Shown: in pieces, positions 15,723 through 24,172 of the stretch
Position numbering within the stretch: position 1 is the first letter of the stretch
Layout: every line of letters starts with the position of its first letter
Source of the DNA: Eubacteriales bacterium
GTDB lineage: Bacteria; Bacillota; Clostridia; Lachnospirales; Lachnospiraceae
Direction of reading: 5' to 3'
DNA: 64,000 bases
Assembly: GCA_030539395.1 (NCBI GenBank)
Contig: JAUNSC010000001.1
Location: 167,694 to 231,693, forward strand
Notes under the pieces: model-generated
What the model saw: only the letters and a program-made list of their open reading frames with translations
Database searches by the model: none
What the model was told of the DNA's origin: nothing
Position numbers and translations under genes: made by a program

Positions 15723-17596
15723 TTCAGAGCAGAGAAGCATTGCAGCAGGTAAGAGATGAGGCGAAAAAAGTCCTGAATTCCTATGATTGCCGAATTCTTG
15801 TCTGTTCCGGAACTGGCTGTATTGCAACTGGTTCTCAGAAAATATATGAAAAATTTATGGAAATTGCAAAGGACGCTCCGGGTGTTACCATTGAGTTTGG
15901 TCCGCATGACGGGAAAGCTCATGTGGGTGTGAAGAAGACCGGCTGTCAGGGCGTCTGTGAATTGGGTCCTCTTGTCCGTATTCAAAAGGGTGAGGATGTG
16001 ATTCAGTATACAAAGGTTCAGTTGGAAGACTGTCGGGAAATTTTTGAACAGAGTGTCCTTGGAAATGAAGTGATTGAGCGCCTGCTTTATCAGAAGGGCG
16101 GCAAGGTAAGCAAAGGCCCGGATGATATCCCGTTTATTGCAAAACAGACGAGAATCGTGCTGAAGAACTGCGGCAAATTTGATGCAGAATCGCTTCAGGA
16201 GTACATAGCGAGCGGTGGTTTTGAAGCGCTCTGTAAAGCGATGTATGAGATGAGTCCTGATCTTGTAGTGGATGAGGTTGATAAATCCGGCATCCGCGGA
16301 CGAGGAGGCGGAGGATTCCCGGCAGGTCAGAAGTGGAAACAGGTAGCACGCCAGGCGGATCCTGTTCATTATGTAGTGTGTAACGGTGATGAGGGCGATC
16401 CGGGTGCATTCATGGACGGTTCCGTTATGGAAGGCGACCCGTATCGTCTGATTGAAGGTATGATGCTGGCGGCATACGCAGTAAAAGCCCAGCATGGATA
16501 TATTTATGTGCGTGCGGAGTATCCGCAGTCAGTGGCCCGGCTGAAACACGCGATTGCTGTACTGGAAGAGGCGGGACTGCTGGGGGACAACATCATGGGC
16601 ACTGATTTCAGTTTCCATATGCACATTAACCGCGGTGCAGGTGCGTTTGTGTGCGGTGAGGGTTCTGCGCTTACGGCGTCTATTGAGGGAAGCCGGGGAA
16701 TGCCGCGTGTAAAACCGCCCCGTACAGTTGAACAGGGTCTCTGGGCCAAACCGACTGTTTTGAATAATGTAGAGACTTACGCAAATATACCTGAAATTAT
16801 TTTGAACGGTGCAGACTGGTACCGCAGCATCGGTACGGCAGGATCACCGGGTACAAAGACGTTCTCCCTGACCGGAAGTATCGAGAACACAGGTTTGATC
16901 GAGGTACCGATGGGCACGACTTTACGGGAGATTATATTTGACATCGGCGGCGGGCTGAAAGAAGGCGCTGCGTTCAAGGCTGTCCAGATTGGCGGACCGT
17001 CCGGCGGCTGCCTGACAGAAGAACATCTTGACGTGCCGCTTGATTTTGACTCAGTTAAGAAATATGGTGCAATCGTAGGCTCCGGCGGACTTGTTGTTAT
17101 GGATGAGCATACGTGTATGGTAGAGGTGGCGCGCTTCTTCATGGGCTTCACACAGAGAGAATCCTGCGGAAAATGCGGTCCGTGCCGTATCGGTACAAAA
17201 CGTATGCTTGAGATTCTGGAGAAAATTGTGGACGGCAAAGGCGAGATGGAAGATCTCGACAAATTGGAGGAACTGGGCCGCTTCATAAAAGACCGTTCTC
17301 TCTGCGGCCTTGGAAAGAGTGCTCCGCTGCCGGTTCTTTCTACGCTCAAGAACTTCCGGGATGAGTATGTTGAGCATATCGTAGATAAGAAATGTGCGGC
17401 ACATGTATGTAAGTCGATGCAGGTATATGCAATTGATCCGGACAAATGCAGGGGCTGTACGAAGTGTGCAAGGAATTGTCCGGTGAATGCAATCACAGGC
17501 AACAAGAAGGAGGCACATACGATTGATACCTCCAGATGTATTAAGTGTGGAACGTGTCTGGATAACTGTGCATTTGGCGCAGTATACGTGAATTAA
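15719..17596 (+). CDS. nuoF: NuoF-like flavoprotein subunit (NADH/FMN, Fe-S)
   Basis: 625 residues with HydB/HndC architecture. The N-terminal thioredoxin-like [2Fe-2S] domain covers about 20-115. The NuoF core follows: RGRGGGGFPAGQKW, the NADH/FMN-binding VCNGDEGDPGAFMD, and GAGAFVCGEGSALTASIEG. The SLBB segment and the [4Fe-4S] site ESCGKCGPCRIGT come next. Two C-terminal ferredoxin clusters are in CRGCTKCARNCP and CIKCGTCLDNC. This subunit oxidises or reduces NAD(H) and is the presumed bifurcation site in related HydABC and formate dehydrogenase complexes; bifurcation here is inferred. Confidence 0.93.
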   Translation: MIQSREALQQVRDEAKKVLNSYDCRILVCSGTGCIATGSQKIYEKFMEIAKDAPGVTIEFGPHDGKAHVGVKKTGCQGVCELGPLVRIQKGEDVIQYTKVQLEDCREIFEQSVLGNEVIERLLYQKGGKVSKGPDDIPFIAKQTRIVLKNCGKFDAESLQEYIASGGFEALCKAMYEMSPDLVVDEVDKSGIRGRGGGGFPAGQKWKQVARQADPVHYVVCNGDEGDPGAFMDGSVMEGDPYRLIEGMMLAAYAVKAQHGYIYVRAEYPQSVARLKHAIAVLEEAGLLGDNIMGTDFSFHMHINRGAGAFVCGEGSALTASIEGSRGMPRVKPPRTVEQGLWAKPTVLNNVETYANIPEIILNGADWYRSIGTAGSPGTKTFSLTGSIENTGLIEVPMGTTLREIIFDIGGGLKEGAAFKAVQIGGPSGGCLTEEHLDVPLDFDSVKKYGAIVGSGGLVVMDEHTCMVEVARFFMGFTQRESCGKCGPCRIGTKRMLEILEKIVDGKGEMEDLDKLEELGRFIKDRSLCGLGKSAPLPVLSTLKNFRDEYVEHIVDKKCAAHVCKSMQVYAIDPDKCRGCTKCARNCPVNAITGNKKEAHTIDTSRCIKCGTCLDNCAFGAVYVN

Positions 17597-17608
17597 GGGG
17601 GAATAACT

Positions 17609-20317
17609 ATGATTCATTTGAAAATAGACGGCATTCCTGTGGAAGTCGAAAAGGGTACGACAATTCTGCAGGCGGCGAAAAAAATTGGTGTTAAAATTCC
17701 GACACTGTGTTATCTGGAAAATGTGCTGCCGGATGGTTCCTGCCGCCTGTGTGTGGTGGAAGTGACAAATAGTGGCAGAACGAAGTTTGATACGGCATGT
17801 ACACTTCGCTGCTCAGAGGGCGATGAAGTGCAGACCATGTCTGAAAAGGTGGTTGAATACCGCAGAAAAACACTGGATCTGCTTCTTTCTGATCACCGCA
17901 TACATTGTTTTTCCTGTGAGGCAAATGGCGACTGTAAGCTGCAGGATTATTGTTTTGAGTATGGGGTGACGGAGACGAGCTGTCCCGGCGAAATGAAACC
18001 CGGTGAGATCGATGACACGAATAAGTTCTTTACATATGATCCGAGTCTTTGTATTCTCTGCCACCGCTGCGTAAATACATGTAAAGAGATTGTTGGACGC
18101 GGCGCAATTGATACAATGGACCGTGGATTCCAGTCTGTGATTGGCGCGCATTACAAAAATAAATGGGCAGAAGGTATCTGCGAATCCTGTGGTAACTGTG
18201 TTCAGGCCTGTCCGACAGGTGCCCTGTCTATGAAGCGCAGGAAAAATTACCGTCCATGGCAGATTGAAAAGAAAGTCCTTACCACCTGTCCTCACTGCGC
18301 AACCGGCTGTCAGTATTATCTGATTGTTAAGGATGGAAAAATTGTTGATACGGAGGCATATGACGGTCCGTCTAACAAAGGGCTGCTCTGCGTGAAGGGC
18401 CGCAGCGGAAGCTTTGATTTCGTGCATTCACCGGAACGTATTAAATATCCTCTGATTAAGAATAAAGAAACTGGCGAATTTGAGCGTGCTACCTGGGATG
18501 AGGCGCTTGATCTTGTGGCTTCCAAATTTATGGAAATCAAGAAACAGTATGGTTCTAATGCATTGGCAGGATTTGCATGTTCCCGTTCTCCGAACGAAGA
18601 CATTTATATGGTGCAGAAAATGGTTCGCTGCTGTTTTGGTACTAATAATACCGATAACTGTGCGCGTGTCTGTCATTCTGCATCCGTATCAGGACTGGCA
18701 ATGACACTGGGTTCAGGTGCCATGACGAACCCGATTGAAGATATTACGAAGAATGCAGAAGTAATTATGCTGGTGGGTTCTAATCCGGAAGAAGCACATC
18801 CGGTTGTAGGTATGCAGATTCGTCAGGCAATCAAGCGCGGCTGCAAGCTTATTGTTGTTGATCCCCGTGATATCGGTCTTGCGAAAAAGGCTGACATTCA
18901 TTTGAAGCTGAAACCGGGTACCAATGTTGCATTTGCAAATGGTATCATGAATGTCATTATTGAAGAAGGACTTCAGGATGAAAAATTTATTGCAGAGCGT
19001 ACAGAGGGATATGAAAAATTAAAAGAAATCGTAAAAGAATATACACCGGAGAGAGTGGCGGAAATCTGTCATATTGATGCGGATGATCTGAGGAAAGCAG
19101 CTATCATGTATGCAAAGGCAGACCGTGCCCCGATTATTTACTGTCTGGGTGTAACAGAACACTCCACAGGAACAGAGGGTGTTATGTCCATGTCCAACAT
19201 GGCAATGATGGTTGGCAAGCTGGGCCGTGAGGGATGCGGTGTAAACCCGCTTCGTGGACAGAATAACGTACAGGGTGCCTGTGATATGGGCGCTCAGCCA
19301 AATGTATATCCTGGTTATCAGAAGGTAACGGATCCGGCAGTCAGAGAAAAATTTGAAAAGGCATGGGGCGTAAAACTTGATCCTGAAATCGGAACCCATG
19401 CAACGGATATCTTCCCCAAGGCTATCTCCGGAGAGGTAAAAGGCCTGTATATTTACGGTGAAGATCCGGTGGTAACGGACCCGGATACTTCTCATATTAT
19501 TAAAGCATTGAAGAACCTTGATTTCTTTGTATTGCAGGAATTATTCATGACAGAGACCGCGCAGTATGCAGATGTAATCCTTCCGGGCGTAAGTTATGCG
19601 GAGAAGGAGGGGACCTTCACCAATACGGAGCGCCGTGTACAAAGAGTGCGCAAAGCAGTGACGCTGGAAGGTGAGATGAGACTGGATACGGATATCATTA
19701 TTGATCTGATGAACCGCATGGGATATCCGCAGCCGCACCTGACTTCTGCTCAGATTATGGATGAGATTGCTTCTCTGACACCGAGCTTTGCGGGAATCAG
19801 CCATGAGCGCCTTGACAGCAAGGAAGTAGGCGGAAGAGGGCTGCAGTGGCCATGTATCGCTAAAGATCATCCGGGGACAAAGATTATGCATGTGGGCAAA
19901 TTTACCCGGGGTCTTGGCTGGTTCTATCCGGCAGAGTATGTACCGTCAGCAGAGCTTCCCGATGAGGAGTACCCGATCATTCTGATGACAGGACGTATTC
20001 TGTACCACTATACTACAAGGGCAATGACCGGAAAGACACCGGAACTGATGGAAATCGAGGGCAAATCCTTCATTGAAATGAATATCGTGGATGCCGAGAA
20101 GCTTGGTATCGCAGACGGTGACAAAGTTAAAGTATCTTCGAGACGCGGTTCTATTGAATCCACAGCACGTGTCGGTACAAAGACTTCACCGGGTGAGACC
20201 TGGATGCCTTTCCACTTCCCGGATGGAAATGCCAACTGGCTGACAAATGCAGCACTTGACAAATATGCGAGAATACCCGAATATAAGGTATGTGCAATTA
20301 AAATTGAAAAAGCATAA
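17609..20317 (+). CDS. fdhF: Formate dehydrogenase catalytic subunit, Cys type, with NuoG-like N-terminus
   Basis: 902 residues. The N-terminal [2Fe-2S] domain uses C34, C45, C48 and C64. The His-Cys [4Fe-4S] segment is HCFSCEANGDCKLQDYC. Two ferredoxin clusters follow (CILCHRCVNTC, CESCGNCVQAC). The molybdopterin domain opens with TTCPHCATGCQYY (its own [4Fe-4S]). The active-site segment CARVCHSASVSG places Cys (codon TGT at 18671, residue about 355) where E. coli FdhF has selenocysteine; the following His is kept. The C-terminal molydopterin-dinucleotide domain ends around WLTNAALDK. It oxidises formate or reduces CO2 at a Mo or W bis-MGD centre. With the NuoE/F-like subunits it should couple to NAD(H), possibly also ferredoxin. 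Confidence 0.92.
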   Translation: MIHLKIDGIPVEVEKGTTILQAAKKIGVKIPTLCYLENVLPDGSCRLCVVEVTNSGRTKFDTACTLRCSEGDEVQTMSEKVVEYRRKTLDLLLSDHRIHCFSCEANGDCKLQDYCFEYGVTETSCPGEMKPGEIDDTNKFFTYDPSLCILCHRCVNTCKEIVGRGAIDTMDRGFQSVIGAHYKNKWAEGICESCGNCVQACPTGALSMKRRKNYRPWQIEKKVLTTCPHCATGCQYYLIVKDGKIVDTEAYDGPSNKGLLCVKGRSGSFDFVHSPERIKYPLIKNKETGEFERATWDEALDLVASKFMEIKKQYGSNALAGFACSRSPNEDIYMVQKMVRCCFGTNNTDNCARVCHSASVSGLAMTLGSGAMTNPIEDITKNAEVIMLVGSNPEEAHPVVGMQIRQAIKRGCKLIVVDPRDIGLAKKADIHLKLKPGTNVAFANGIMNVIIEEGLQDEKFIAERTEGYEKLKEIVKEYTPERVAEICHIDADDLRKAAIMYAKADRAPIIYCLGVTEHSTGTEGVMSMSNMAMMVGKLGREGCGVNPLRGQNNVQGACDMGAQPNVYPGYQKVTDPAVREKFEKAWGVKLDPEIGTHATDIFPKAISGEVKGLYIYGEDPVVTDPDTSHIIKALKNLDFFVLQELFMTETAQYADVILPGVSYAEKEGTFTNTERRVQRVRKAVTLEGEMRLDTDIIIDLMNRMGYPQPHLTSAQIMDEIASLTPSFAGISHERLDSKEVGGRGLQWPCIAKDHPGTKIMHVGKFTRGLGWFYPAEYVPSAELPDEEYPIILMTGRILYHYTTRAMTGKTPELMEIEGKSFIEMNIVDAEKLGIADGDKVKVSSRRGSIESTARVGTKTSPGETWMPFHFPDGNANWLTNAALDKYARIPEYKVCAIKIEKA

Positions 20318-20328
20318 AGCTTGTAATA

Positions 20329-20358
20329 ACGCAGGATGGGGTATCCCTCCTGCGTTTT
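20329..20358 (+). terminator. Terminator of the formate dehydrogenase operon
   Basis: ACGCAGGA (20329-20336) pairs with TCCTGCGT (20348-20355), followed by TTTT. The 120 bases after it, up to the next gene, hold no clear feature; a 27-codon frame there has no ribosome site. Confidence 0.85.
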
Positions 20359-20482
20359 ACTGAGAAAACAGAAGGATGCGGCGGCTGTACCGGGCAGAAT
20401 GCTGTTTGATATGGCTGCAGATGTGCATCTTTTCTTTGAAAGCGCCTTTTGCGCTGTGGGCGCTGTAGAGAGGATGGTATGA

Positions 20483-20923
20483 ATGGGAGTTTTGAAGTGT
20501 GTCTGCATCAGTAAAGAAAGAAAGGCCAGTGCGTATAATGTTCATAATTGCGGTGCCACAAAGAAAGGTCTTGAGGGGGATATCCATTATGGAGTCAGCA
20601 ATAAGCAGATAAGTTTGCTGCCCTGTGACAAGGTGAGGGAGTATTTTGAGGAAAAGGGTGAGGACATTCTCTATGGAAGGTTCGGGGAAAATCTGGTTGT
20701 AGAGGGAATCGGATGGAAAGATATATGTATAGGAAAAAGGTTTATCAGTGGAAATGTTATATTGGAGGTCGTTAAGATCGGAGCGGGCGGACCGGCTTCA
20801 GATGCTTATAAGGGTGAAAAGGTGTGTTCTCCCATGGAACCGTATTTTGTGTTTTGCAAAGTGATTCGGAGCGGTATATTGGCGGAGAATGATGAGATAT
20901 ATGAAATGGATGAAAGGATGTAA
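20483..20923 (+). CDS. MOSC domain protein
   Basis: 146 residues covering one MOSC domain (GLEGDIHYGVSNKQISLL, then YGRFGENLVVEGI). MOSC domains are relatives of the Moco sulfurase C-terminus and are thought to carry sulfur or bind molybdopterin. The usual single conserved Cys region near GAGGPASDAY is not cleanly preserved: there is no Cys where many MOSC proteins have CKHPC-like sequence. It starts an operon with moeA, mobB and an NTP transferase-ModE fusion. A second MOSC protein is encoded at 44952. Confidence 0.85.
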   Translation: MGVLKCVCISKERKASAYNVHNCGATKKGLEGDIHYGVSNKQISLLPCDKVREYFEEKGEDILYGRFGENLVVEGIGWKDICIGKRFISGNVILEVVKIGAGGPASDAYKGEKVCSPMEPYFVFCKVIRSGILAENDEIYEMDERM

Positions 20924-20938
20924 CCGGAAAGGAGTTTT

Positions 20939-22144
20939 ATGGAAGGAATTACAGTAGAGCAGGCGGTGGAACTGATCCTGGAGCATACGCCTGTGATTTG
21001 CGAGACGGAGGAGGCAGGTCTGTTGGAAACCCCGGGACGAATACTTGCGGAGGATATGAAGGCGGCATTTGACAATCCTCCCTTTGACCGGTCGCCGATT
21101 GACGGTTATGCCTGCCGTGCGGAAGATGTTGCGGGGGCTTCGAAGGAGAATCCGGTACGGCTTAAAGTGACAGAAGAAATTGATGCCGGACAGTATTCTG
21201 TGAGAAAAGTAAAACCCGGGGAAGCCGTGCGGATTATGACGGGGGCGGCAATTCCACAAGGCTGCGATTGCTGTATTCGTCAGGAAGATACGGATTACGG
21301 CGAAGAAACAGTGGAAATTTACCGTCCGGAAAAGAAGCGGGGAAATTATTGTTTTGCCGGAGAGGATTTTAAAAAGGGAACCGTATTGCTGGAAAAGGGA
21401 ACAAGGCTGGGATATGTGGAGGCAGCCATTCTGGCGGGAATGGGAGCTGACCGGGTGAAGGTGTACCGTAAACCCAGAGCCGTGCTTCTGACATCGGGGG
21501 ACGAGGTTGTGGAACCGGGAAGAGAACTTACACAGGGAAAGATTTATAACAGCAATCTGACGCTTCTGACTGCGAGAATGATGGATTTCGGAGTTTGCCC
21601 TGTTTATACAGTTACGGTGGGAGATGATGCGGCAGTAATGGCAGATCAACTGCAGAAGGCTGCGAAGGATGCAGATGTGATCATTACGACAGGTGGAGTT
21701 TCGGTTGGGAAAAAGGATATTATGCATGAGTCACTGCGAATGATTGGAGCAGAGCGCATTTTTTGGCGTGTGCAGATGAAACCGGGAATGCCAACATTGT
21801 TTTCTGTTTATCAGGGGGTTCCGATTGTCAGTCTGTCGGGAAATCCCTTTGGCGTCGCAGTAACAATGGAACTTTTGATTCGTCCGCTGCTGCAGAAAAT
21901 GATGCAGGATGATACGCTGGGACTGGTGCGGGTAAAAGGTATTATGGCGGATACATTTGAGAAATCTGCCCGTGGACGCAGGTTTATTCGGGCAATCTGG
22001 GAAAATGGTGTATTCCATCTGCCAGATGGGCTTCATTCGAACGGAATTTTGTCATCTATGGTGGGGTGTAACTGCCTGATTGACAGAAAGTCCGGGCTGG
22101 GGCCTCTTCAGACAGGCTGTGAGGCAGAGGCGATTTTGCTGTAG
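20939..22144 (+). CDS. moeA: Molybdopterin molybdenumtransferase MoeA
   Basis: 401 residues, full length. It shows the MoeA order: N-terminal domain with FDRSPIDGYACRAEDV, GEAVRIMTGAAIPQGCD, the MPT-binding domain with LLTSGDEVVEPG and TTGGVSVGKKDI, then VSLSGNPFGV and the C-terminal beta domain. MoeA inserts molybdate into adenylylated molybdopterin. Strong AAAGGAG ribosome site 4 bases upstream. Two shorter MoeA-like paralogues lie at 36973 and 39119; this is the only conventional one. Confidence 0.93.
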   Translation: MEGITVEQAVELILEHTPVICETEEAGLLETPGRILAEDMKAAFDNPPFDRSPIDGYACRAEDVAGASKENPVRLKVTEEIDAGQYSVRKVKPGEAVRIMTGAAIPQGCDCCIRQEDTDYGEETVEIYRPEKKRGNYCFAGEDFKKGTVLLEKGTRLGYVEAAILAGMGADRVKVYRKPRAVLLTSGDEVVEPGRELTQGKIYNSNLTLLTARMMDFGVCPVYTVTVGDDAAVMADQLQKAAKDADVIITTGGVSVGKKDIMHESLRMIGAERIFWRVQMKPGMPTLFSVYQGVPIVSLSGNPFGVAVTMELLIRPLLQKMMQDDTLGLVRVKGIMADTFEKSARGRRFIRAIWENGVFHLPDGLHSNGILSSMVGCNCLIDRKSGLGPLQTGCEAEAILL

Positions 22145-22175
22145 TGTTTGAAAGAAAATATCGGGAGGGCTTTAA

Positions 22176-22685
22176 ATGGGCAGTCAGCAGAAAATTTTTG
22201 CTATCAGTGGAGTAAAAAATTCCGGTAAAACAACCTTGATTTGCAGGCTGTTGGAAATCTTTTCAAAAATGGGGATGAAAGTAGCTGTTATTAAGCATGA
22301 CGGCCACGAGTTCGATGCGGATGTTCCCGGCACAGATACATACCGGCAGTTTGAGGCTGGCGCTTATGGAACTGCCGTTTTCTCTTCCGGGAAATACATG
22401 GTTGTCAAGGAACGGAAAAATGTAACGGAAGAGGAGCTTATGAAGCTGTTTCCGGAGGCGGATATGATCTTGCTGGAAGGATTTAAGAATGATCCGTATC
22501 CCAAAATTGAGGTGATCCGCAGGGGAAATTCGGTAAAAAGCGTCTGCAGCGGATGTAATTTAGCAGCGATTGCGACGAACATACCGTCAGAAGAGATTTT
22601 ACAGGATAGTCCTGGGGTTTTGCTGCTGGACATAGATGATCCACAGGCCACAGCGGAGTTTATTTTATCTTATCACAGCGTGTAA
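22176..22685 (+). CDS. mobB: Molybdopterin-guanine dinucleotide biosynthesis protein MobB
   Basis: 169 residues. P-loop GVKNSGKTTLICRL near the N-terminus, VIKHDGHEFDADVPGTDTYR and the later LLEGFKNDPYPKIEVIR are all MobB signatures. MobB is a GTP-binding accessory to MobA in MGD formation. The formate dehydrogenase just upstream would need MGD. Confidence 0.92.
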   Translation: MGSQQKIFAISGVKNSGKTTLICRLLEIFSKMGMKVAVIKHDGHEFDADVPGTDTYRQFEAGAYGTAVFSSGKYMVVKERKNVTEEELMKLFPEADMILLEGFKNDPYPKIEVIRRGNSVKSVCSGCNLAAIATNIPSEEILQDSPGVLLLDIDDPQATAEFILSYHSV

Positions 22686-22717
22686 TTTTATTACTGAAAA
22701 TATTAAGGATGATTTTT

Positions 22718-23647
22718 ATGAAAACAGCTGCACTTATTGTCGCTGCAGGTATGGATAAAGGGACGGATGCCATCGGTCCTATGAGAAATCTGGGTTCCAT
22801 ATCTGTGGCACAGAGAATTATTGCTACGTACCATCAGGCCGGAATACGCAGGATTGCTATCGTGACTGGATATCAGGCAGATGAACTGGAGCGTCATCTG
22901 TCAAATAACGGGGTAGTGTTTTTGCGTAATCCGGAATATGCTGATACATTTATGTTTGATTCGGTGAAAATAGGTATTGAATATCTTAAGGATAAATGTG
23001 ACAGAGTCTTCCTCTCGCCGGTAAATATCCCGCTGTTTACCTCTGAGACAGTCAAGCAGCTGAGCGCTTGTCCTCAGTCTCTGGTCTGTCCTGTCTGTGA
23101 TGGGAAAAGCGGTCATCCGATATTAATTTCAGCTGCATTGTTTGATCAGATCCTGTCTGATTCCGGCGAGAACGGAATTCAGGGAGCGCTCTCAAGATGT
23201 AATGTGGATATGGCGATGATTCCGGTAGAGGATTCAGGCATCTTCAATGATTTCAGGGCCACCGGAAAATATAATTTGCTTTTGGAACAACACAATGCCA
23301 GGCTGGCACGTCCTGTTATTCATGTCTCTCTCGCAAGAGAGAAAATATTTTTTGATGCAAAAGTGGCTCTGCTTTTGAACCTGGTGGATGAGACAGGTTC
23401 TGTACGGACCGCGTGTCAGCGAATGCAGATATCTTATTCCGGTGGCTGGAATATGATTCGGACACTGGAATCCCAGCTTCATCATCAATTGATTGAGCGC
23501 AGTCAGGGGGGAGCCAGGGGAGGAAGAAGCAATCTGACAGAGGAGGGACGGTGGTTCATCCGAAGCTTCCAAAGATTTGAAGAGGAACTGCGTGTGCAGG
23601 CAAATATCCTTTTTGAGAACTGTTTTGGCAGTTTTTTTAATGAATAA
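22718..23647 (+). CDS. MocA-like NTP transferase fused to a C-terminal ModE-type HTH
   Basis: 309 residues from the ATG at 22718 (AAGGA 8 bases away; an ATG at 22709 is less well placed). The N-terminal half (about 1-190) is a nucleotidyltransferase fold related to MobA/MocA (AALIVAAGMDKG, VTGYQADELERHL, VFLSPVNIPLF). The glycine-rich loop lacks the usual SSRMG, so activity is uncertain. The C-terminal half (about 205-305) is a ModE-like winged helix (LLNLVDETGSVRTACQRMQI, SYSGGWNMIRTLE, GGARGGRSNLTEEG). A paralogue is encoded at 40160. A Mo-responsive regulator role is inferred. Confidence 0.85.
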   Translation: MKTAALIVAAGMDKGTDAIGPMRNLGSISVAQRIIATYHQAGIRRIAIVTGYQADELERHLSNNGVVFLRNPEYADTFMFDSVKIGIEYLKDKCDRVFLSPVNIPLFTSETVKQLSACPQSLVCPVCDGKSGHPILISAALFDQILSDSGENGIQGALSRCNVDMAMIPVEDSGIFNDFRATGKYNLLLEQHNARLARPVIHVSLAREKIFFDAKVALLLNLVDETGSVRTACQRMQISYSGGWNMIRTLESQLHHQLIERSQGGARGGRSNLTEEGRWFIRSFQRFEEELRVQANILFENCFGSFFNE

Positions 23648-23648
23648 G

Positions 23649-23677
23649 GGCAGCGGAATCTTCGTTCCGCTGCCTTT
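23649..23677 (+). terminator. Terminator of the MOSC-moeA-mobB operon
   Basis: GGCAGCGGAA (23649-23658) pairs perfectly with TTCCGCTGCC (23665-23674), with a 6-base loop followed by TTT. The next 140 bases are very A+T rich and hold no recognised signal beyond a TTGACG at about 23744. Confidence 0.85.
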
Positions 23678-23817
23678 GTGCTTAAAAAATATATGATTTA
23701 ATACAAAAAATTATAAAAAATGCACAAAAAAATGAATGTTTTTTTGACGACTTCTTTTTTTTTACAAGTTGCTGCGGAGGAGAAGGAAAGTTAAAATAAT
23801 ATTAAGGAGGTGTTAGG

Positions 23818-24063
23818 GTGGAAGAAAAAATTTTTGAAATTGTGGCCAAAACAGTTACCGTGGAGGTCACAGACCAGAACACCGGCAGAGTTTATCGCAG
23901 AGAGCTGCCGATTGATTATTATGAGAATGCTAATTGTATCCGGATGCAGGGAGAACGGTTGGATGGAAGCTTTTCTGAACTGATTTTCTATTCTGAGCGG
24001 GGACTTCAGCGATTGAAAGACCTGACTGGTGCAGGTGCAGACCATGATAACTGCAGCCATTGA
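23818..24063 (+). CDS. Small protein of unknown function upstream of the aldehyde oxidoreductase
   Basis: 81 residues from a GTG at 23818 with a strong AAGGAGGTG site 7 bases upstream. It is hydrophilic, without signal peptide or membrane segment. Visible features are TVTVEVTDQNTGRVYRREL, an apparent beta-rich N-terminus, and a His/Cys-bearing tail (GADHDNCSH). I do not recognise the family. Its position, 110 bases before the Mop-type aldehyde oxidoreductase and on the same strand, suggests it belongs to that enzyme's operon. Confidence 0.65.
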   Translation: MEEKIFEIVAKTVTVEVTDQNTGRVYRRELPIDYYENANCIRMQGERLDGSFSELIFYSERGLQRLKDLTGAGADHDNCSH

Positions 24064-24172
24064 AAAATAACGGAATGGGATATACCTTTCTTCTGGATAC
24101 AGAGGACAGTAAAAATAAAGGTATTCGAACAGAGCAACACGTAAAAATTATTTTGGAGAAGGGGGCAATAAT

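Noticed and set aside
16777-17505. Long antisense frames inside the formate dehydrogenase genes (also at 15428-16495 and 20798-21727).
   Set aside because: They have no ribosome sites or family features and mirror strongly conserved coding sequence on the other strand.
17609-20317. Selenocysteine in the formate dehydrogenase or in the radical SAM protein.
   Set aside because: The active-site codon is TGT and no in-frame TGA interrupts either gene.
20361-20482. Short frames (27-32 codons) between the formate dehydrogenase terminator and the MOSC gene, and a possible GCGCC hairpin suggesting a Moco riboswitch.
   Set aside because: No ribosome site for the frames, and the conserved parts of the Moco RNA motif as I know it are not visible.
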